DNA from: Candidatus Flexifilum affinis
GTDB lineage: Bacteria > Chloroflexota > Anaerolineae > Aggregatilineales > Phototrophicaceae
Direction: 5' to 3'
Length of the DNA stretch: 28,650 nucleotides
Assembly (NCBI GenBank): GCA_016713325.1
Contig: JADJPJ010000067.1
Location: forward strand, 1 to 28,650
Shown here: piece by piece, positions 24,444-28,650 of the stretch
Layout: each line of letters starts with the position of its first letter
Numbering within the stretch: position 1 is the stretch's first letter
Notes under the pieces: model-generated
Seen by the model: only the letters and a program-made list of their open reading frames with translations
Told to the model about the DNA's origin: nothing
Databases searched by the model: none
Made by a program: the position numbers and the translations under genes

Positions 24444-25412
24444 TCACTGCTGCTGCTGTTGCTGCTGCTGGTAGGTGAGGAGGTCATACTGAGGCAGTGC
24501 GATCTCCGGGGCATGAATCACGCCGTCGACGGGCAGCTCGGGCAGGCTGGAGACCTTGACACTCACGTCCAGCGACGACTCCGCCTCGCCGGTGAAGACG
24601 CCGCGCGTTGGTGGCACGTCGTCGTAGTCGCGGCCGACGGCTACGCGGATGTGCCGGTCGCCGCAGATCAGGTCGTTGGTCGGGTCGAACCCCACCCAGC
24701 CCAGATCCGGCAGCCAGGCCTCGACCCAGGCGTGGGTCGCGCCATCGGACGAGCGGTCGCGATCGCCGGACGTGCGGTCACGGTCATGGGAGCGGTAGTA
24801 CAGGTAGCCGCTGACGTAGCGGCAGGGGATGCGCATGCCGCGCACCAGGGCGATCATGATGTGCGCGAAGTCCTGGCAGACGCCCTTGCCCTCCTCCAGC
24901 GCGTGCTCGATGGGCGAATCAACCTTGGTGACGTTGGGGGCGTACTCGAAGGCGCTGTACAGCGCCCGGTTGAGCGCCACCAGCGTCCTGAGCGGGTCCG
25001 GGCCGCGCTGGATGCCCCGGTTGGCGATGAACTGCGCCAGCATCTCGCTCGGGCGGGCGAAGTGGCTGGGCAGGATCATGTCGAACAGGTCGCGGTCGTC
25101 CAGCGCCGCCTCGACGCGCGCCCAGGCATCCGGTCCCAGGCCGGCGGGCAGGGGCGCGGCGTGCTTCGTCTCCACCACCGACTCGGCGCGCACGGCCAGC
25201 TTGCGATGCCGGGCGGGGATGTCGAACTGGTGGATGGTATTGCCCAGGTAATCGCGGTGGCTGAGCGCCCGCGCCTTGGGGCTGATGCGCAGCTCGAAGC
25301 GGACGCACGTCTGCAAGTCGTCGCTGCGCGGCTGCATGCGAAGCTGCATGACGGTGTCGGTGATCGTTTCGCTGTAGGAGAAGGCCGTCAGATGGGTGAC
25401 AGCGTAGTACAT
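24444..25412 (-). CDS. Transglutaminase-like cysteine protease with poly-Gln tail
   Basis: A 322-residue transglutaminase-fold protein. The triad is visible as Cys179 in GKGVCQDFAH, His227 in ATHAWVEAWLP and Asp243 in GFDPTND. The N-terminal beta domain (YYAVTHLTAFSYSETITDTVMQLRMQPR) is the bacterial transglutaminase N domain. It is the last gene of the minus-strand cassette with the alpha-E and ATP-grasp proteins; in this conserved association it is thought to process or cleave a peptide or amide bond made by the ATP-grasp enzyme. Two oddities are the tail of eight Gln (315-322) from a CAG repeat at the stop codon, and a tandem DRDRTSG/DRDRSSD insertion (210-223) before the catalytic His. 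The ribosome site is weak. Confidence 0.9.
   Translation of the reverse strand: MYYAVTHLTAFSYSETITDTVMQLRMQPRSDDLQTCVRFELRISPKARALSHRDYLGNTIHQFDIPARHRKLAVRAESVVETKHAAPLPAGLGPDAWARVEAALDDRDLFDMILPSHFARPSEMLAQFIANRGIQRGPDPLRTLVALNRALYSAFEYAPNVTKVDSPIEHALEEGKGVCQDFAHIMIALVRGMRIPCRYVSGYLYYRSHDRDRTSGDRDRSSDGATHAWVEAWLPDLGWVGFDPTNDLICGDRHIRVAVGRDYDDVPPTRGVFTGEAESSLDVSVKVSSLPELPVDGVIHAPEIALPQYDLLTYQQQQQQQQ
24447..24470 (-). repeat. CAG/CAA microsatellite coding eight Gln
   Basis: On the plus strand: four CTG, one TTG, three CTG, directly before the stop codon of the transglutaminase gene. The tract is prone to slippage, so tail length may vary between strains. Confidence 0.8.
24744..24785 (-). repeat. 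In-frame 21-base tandem duplication in the transglutaminase gene
   Basis: The units 24744-24764 and 24765-24785 differ at a few bases and code DRDRSSD and DRDRTSG. They sit in a loop just before the catalytic His motif ATHAW. Confidence 0.65.
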
Positions 25413-25731
25413 GGGCCAGTACTTTCCATGACGAGGTGGTTGGCAGGTCTGAGAGAAGGACTGTGCTGATTGAGAACCGAGATAGCGTTGGCCGGATTAA
25501 TGTACTGACATCGAGAGATCCCCCGAGAAACTGAGCGAAAAACAGGACTGAAGGGACCAAAGAGAGCGTTTCCGCCCCTTTACGCCATCTTTTGCTAGCC
25601 GATGGGCTTAGGGGGGCACCGATGTCGGTACGGGATTGTTCATTTCGATCAGGCTGGAGAACCCGTGGACGCGACTCTGCGATCTCAACCCTTCACTAAC
25701 TCATTTCTCATCTCTTTCGACTCGTTCCTTA
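25413..25731. other. 319-base spacer without a gene
   Basis: Separates the alpha-E and transglutaminase genes, which in related cassettes usually lie close together. On the minus strand it contains a purine-rich string (25700-25724, GAGATGAGAAATGAG) related to the repeat at 6111. No convincing promoter or open reading frame is seen. Confidence 0.5.
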
Positions 25732-26691
25732 TCAGTTCGTCAGCGCCGCCTCGATCGAGTAAGAGATGTACGTGTCGAACAGCGCCTCGTGAATCTGGTA
25801 GGCCTGCTGCTTCATGCCCGACAGATAGGTCGAGAAGCCGCCGTTCAGCACCTCCGACACCTCGTCGAAGCTCAGGATCGACTGCAAGCGCCCGGCCACC
25901 CGGTTGACGCGCAGGTTCTTGTGGCGCATGGTGGCATCGGCCAGGGCGTTGAGCGAGCTGTAGAGCATATCGACACAGAAACGCGCTGAACGCGGGAACT
26001 CGGCGTTGAAGAGCAGGAATTCGGCGATGCGATCCGGCTGCATGTCGGGATTATACACCTTGCAGAAGGCCTCGAAGGCGCTGAACGACTTGAGCAGCCC
26101 CACCAGATCGAAGTAGCGCTCGGCCGACTGCTCGATGTTCGTGGCGTCGCCGAAGTGGCGCGGGAGGTGAGCGTTGAGGAAGTTGACCAGGTTGACCAGC
26201 CGCTCGACATAGCGCCCGATCTGGATGAAGTGCCAGCCCTGGTTGTGATTCATGGTGGCGTCGGTGATGCCCTGGAAGAGATGCGCCCCTTCCTTGACGT
26301 CCATATAGAAGGAATGGGGCTCGTCGATCCAGCTCGTGGCGTGGTCGGTGCGGCAGACATCCAGGTAGAGGCGGTTGATCTCCATCCACATCTCGCTGCT
26401 GATCTGCTCGCGGATGTTGCGGGCGTTTTCGCGGGCCACCGTCAGGTTGAAGACGATCGAGCCGTTGAACGCCGCGTCGAAGGTGACCCGGCGGGCCATG
26501 CCGTCCATCTCGCCTTCGCGAATTTTCTGGATGTCCAGGCCGTGCAGCAGGCGAATCAGCCGTCCGTCGGAGGCGCCGGGGGCGCTTTCCAGGGTGCGGT
26601 TGAGGTACACGTCGACGACGCGGGCGGTGTGTTCCGCGCGTTCCAGATACCGGCTCATCCAGTACAGACTGTCCGCCACTCGCGAGAGCAT
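25732..26691 (-). CDS. Alpha-E domain-containing protein
   Basis: A 319-residue all-helical protein that opens MLSRVADSLYWMSRYLERAEHTARVVDVYLN, the strongly conserved start of the alpha-E (DUF403) family. ARENARNIREQISSEMWMEINRLY, GWHFIQIGRYVERL (a second internal repeat of the YWMSRYLERAE motif) and FLLFNAEFPRSARFC follow as expected. The family occurs almost always with a circularly permuted ATP-grasp protein and a transglutaminase, as here. Its chemistry is unknown; it may be a scaffold or a carrier for the modified peptide. AAGGAGAA stands six bases before the ATG. Length is normal. Confidence 0.92.
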   Translation of the reverse strand: MLSRVADSLYWMSRYLERAEHTARVVDVYLNRTLESAPGASDGRLIRLLHGLDIQKIREGEMDGMARRVTFDAAFNGSIVFNLTVARENARNIREQISSEMWMEINRLYLDVCRTDHATSWIDEPHSFYMDVKEGAHLFQGITDATMNHNQGWHFIQIGRYVERLVNLVNFLNAHLPRHFGDATNIEQSAERYFDLVGLLKSFSAFEAFCKVYNPDMQPDRIAEFLLFNAEFPRSARFCVDMLYSSLNALADATMRHKNLRVNRVAGRLQSILSFDEVSEVLNGGFSTYLSGMKQQAYQIHEALFDTYISYSIEAALTN

Positions 26692-26999
26692 GGTGGTTCT
26701 CCTTGTTGATAGACCCTCACCCCTGGCTCCGGGGTTCGGTTTGCAGACCCCTCACCCCCTGCCGGGGGGGGGGCGGGGGGGGGCTGCCTTGTCCCACGGC
26801 AAGCGACTGGAGCCACCGGGGCGCGCCGTCAACGGGGGGAACCGGTCCCTAAAGGGCCCAAAGCGACGGTCGGGGAGCCCCTTCAGTGCTGGGGGGGCCG
26901 GGGGCCCCCCCCGGGCCCCCCCCCCCCCCCCCGTCCCTCCGAATGCACAGGGGTTTGCCGGCGCGGACAGGCCATGGCCTGTCCCCACGGATTCGGCTC
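26692..26999. other. 308-base spacer with extreme G and C homopolymers
   Basis: It contains runs of ten and nine G (26764-26773, 26775-26783), seven G (26891-26897), eight C (26905-26912) and seventeen C (26916-26932). The region could form G-quadruplexes on either strand, or be poorly assembled. It also holds CCTCACC strings near 26713 and 26750, and a palindrome at 26965. No gene is seen. Confidence 0.6.
26965..26984. repeat. Perfect 20-base palindrome
   Basis: GGACAGGCCATGGCCTGTCC, followed by CCAC. It closely resembles the right arm of the repeat at 3672-3695 (GGACAAGGC...CCTTGTCCCTAC). It lies just downstream of the ATP-grasp gene. Confidence 0.6.
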
Positions 27000-28454
27000 T
27001 CATTCGTACAACACCCACGTGTCTTTGCTGCCGCCGCCCTGGGACGAATTGACCACCAGCGACCCCTCGCGCAGGGCCACGCGCGTCAGGCCGCCGGGGA
27101 TGATCGTCACCTTGTCGCCGTACAGGATATACGGCCGCAGATCGACGTGGCGGGCGACGATCTTCCCGTCGATGAAGCACGGCGCGGTCGACAGAGCCAG
27201 CGTCGGCTGGGCGATGTAGTTGCGCGGCATGGCCTGGATCTGCCGGGCGAAGGTTTCGCGCTCGGCGGCCGTGCTGTGCGGGCCGATCAGCATGCCATAG
27301 CCGCCGGATTCGCCGACGGCCTTGACGACCAGCTTGTCCAGGTTGGCCCGGACGTGGGCGCGCTGCTTCTCATCCTCCAGCAGATAGGTCTCGACGTTGC
27401 CGAGGATGGCGTCCTCGCCCAGGTAGTAGCGGATGATGGCCGGCACGTAGGCATAGACCGCCTTGTCGTCGGCGATGCCGGTGCCGACGCTGTTGGCCAG
27501 CACGACGTTGCCGGCGCGGTAGGCGTTGAACAGCCCGTTGACGCCCAGGGTCGAATCCGACCGGAAGGCGAGCGGGTCGAGGAAGTCGTCGTCGATGCGG
27601 CGGTAGATGACATCCACCCGCTTGAGGCCGCTGGTGGTGCGCATGTAGACCATGCCGTCGTGGGTGAGCAGGTCGCGCCCCTCCACGAGCTGGATGCCCA
27701 TCTGGCGGGCCAGGAAGGTGTGCTCGTAGTAGGCGGAGTTGTAGACGCCGGGGGTGAGCAGCACGATGCTCAGGTCGTCGAGCGGCGGAGCCAGCGCGCG
27801 CAGAGTGCGCAGCAGGGCCTGCCCGTACTGATCGACCGGGCGGACGCCGTAGTTGCTGAACAGGTGGGGGAAGACGTTCTTGGCGACCTGCCGGTTGGCC
27901 AGCATGTAGCTGACGCCGCTGGGCACGCGCAGGTTGTCCTCCAGCACGTAGAAGTTGCCATCGCCCTGGCGCACCAGATCCGTCCCGCAGATGGAGACGT
28001 AGACGCCGCGGGGGATATCGACGCCGCGCATCTCGCGCCGGTAGTGCTTGCTGCTGGCGATCAGCTCGTAGGGGACGACCTTGTCGCGGAAGATCAGCCC
28101 CTCGTGGTAGATGTCGTGCAGGAACAGGTTGAGGGCGGTGATGCGCTGCGTCAGGCCGGCCTCGACCGTGCACCATTCGTCGTGGGTGATGATGCGCGGC
28201 AGCAGGTCGAAGGGGAAGGTGCGCTCGGTGCCCTGGTCGTCGCCGTAGACGGTGAAGGTGATGCCCTGGTTGAGGAAGGCCAGGTCGGAGGCGTTCTGGC
28301 GGTACTCCAGCTCGCCGGGGGCATAGCTGAGCAGGCGCTCGTACATGCTCTGGTAGTGGGGGCGCGGCACGTGATCGTGCCGGAACATTTCGTCGTAGGT
28401 CCGCCCATCCAGCCGATAGTCCTGGAAGAGATCGGTTCGGGGTTCGGCTGCCAT
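27000..28454 (-). CDS. Circularly permuted ATP-grasp protein
   Basis: A 484-residue protein of the circularly permuted ATP-grasp type 2 family. Recognisable parts are YDEMF near the N-terminus, [32 protein letters not shown], the [19 protein letters not shown] segment, [34 protein letters not shown], the glycine-rich nucleotide part [30 protein letters not shown] and the C-terminal [32 protein letters not shown]. It should form an amide or peptide bond through an acyl phosphate using ATP. It is the first gene of the cassette. The leader has GAAGG about nine bases before the ATG. The 196 bases upstream to the window end hold no gene, and no convincing minus-strand promoter was found. Confidence 0.94.
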   Translation of the reverse strand: MAAEPRTDLFQDYRLDGRTYDEMFRHDHVPRPHYQSMYERLLSYAPGELEYRQNASDLAFLNQGITFTVYGDDQGTERTFPFDLLPRIITHDEWCTVEAGLTQRITALNLFLHDIYHEGLIFRDKVVPYELIASSKHYRREMRGVDIPRGVYVSICGTDLVRQGDGNFYVLEDNLRVPSGVSYMLANRQVAKNVFPHLFSNYGVRPVDQYGQALLRTLRALAPPLDDLSIVLLTPGVYNSAYYEHTFLARQMGIQLVEGRDLLTHDGMVYMRTTSGLKRVDVIYRRIDDDFLDPLAFRSDSTLGVNGLFNAYRAGNVVLANSVGTGIADDKAVYAYVPAIIRYYLGEDAILGNVETYLLEDEKQRAHVRANLDKLVVKAVGESGGYGMLIGPHSTAAERETFARQIQAMPRNYIAQPTLALSTAPCFIDGKIVARHVDLRPYILYGDKVTIIPGGLTRVALREGSLVVNSSQGGGSKDTWVLYE

Positions 28455-28650
28455 GGGTTCGGACCTTCGCCTCTGTGCAGAATGCCGCGCGGTGGATCGA
28501 TTGTGCTTCCTGACCCCCGTTCCGGCATTGGTGACATTTCACCAAAACAGCCGGGCGGCGTTGGTGGTTCCTGGCAAAAACGAGCCTCCCGCGGACGGCG
28601 GACGGTCAGGGAGTGGCGTCAAGCATAGCGCGGATTGGTGAGGTTGAACA

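Noticed and set aside
24447..24470. CTG repeat as a sign of eukaryotic DNA
   Set aside because: All surrounding genes are bacterial in type, intron-free and with ribosome sites.

Overview
The window is GC-rich DNA (except at a few promoters) from a bacterium. Its gene content points to a Chloroflexota-like organism, probably Anaerolineae or a relative. The grounds are the large ATPase/LuxR-type regulators beginning FVGRxxEL, the NapH-like ferredoxin, a cytoplasmic GH29 enzyme, a VapBC pair of the RLGV(D/E)TSPFIYF type, and the ATP-grasp/alpha-E/transglutaminase cassette. No rRNA, tRNA, phage, IS transposase or CRISPR was seen. The taxonomic placement is inference.

Left part, plus strand (1-7069): a 5'-truncated short-chain dehydrogenase, an NmrA-like NAD(P)-binding protein, a hypothetical gene broken by a +1 frameshift, a membrane 4Fe-4S protein, an alpha-L-fucosidase (GH29), and an ABC exporter (ATPase plus permease).

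Centre (7070-17806, plus strand): this is the most unusual part. Two tandem copies of a NACHT/AAA-type LuxR-family regulator are duplicated together with their promoter and flanks. Copy 2 is split by a 1-nt frameshift. The two copies are almost identical at both ends, but the TPR-like sensor region between is strongly diverged. A secreted vanadium-haloperoxidase/PAP2-like protein, a small membrane protein and a second ABC exporter follow. A ~105-nt two-stem element occurs in front of regulator 1 and again after the small membrane protein, with matching (compensatory) changes in both arms. The first copy is preceded by a decayed copy of the small membrane protein gene, so a whole module was duplicated. 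A VapBC-like pair closes this part.

Right part, minus strand (28454 to 17878): the cassette of circularly permuted ATP-grasp protein, alpha-E protein and transglutaminase (the last with a poly-Gln tail); a 1206-residue multi-PAS/GAF histidine kinase; a DUF2268-type zinc protease behind a promoter that looks like a TipAL/MerR-regulated promoter; and a two-gene DJ-1/PfpI operon in which the first gene has lost the nucleophilic Cys.

Spacers carry short dispersed palindromes, purine-rich repeats, and one region of extreme G and C homopolymers that may be an assembly problem. The best candidates for new biology are the mosaic tandem regulators with the structured element, and the TipAL-like operator on a metalloprotease gene.
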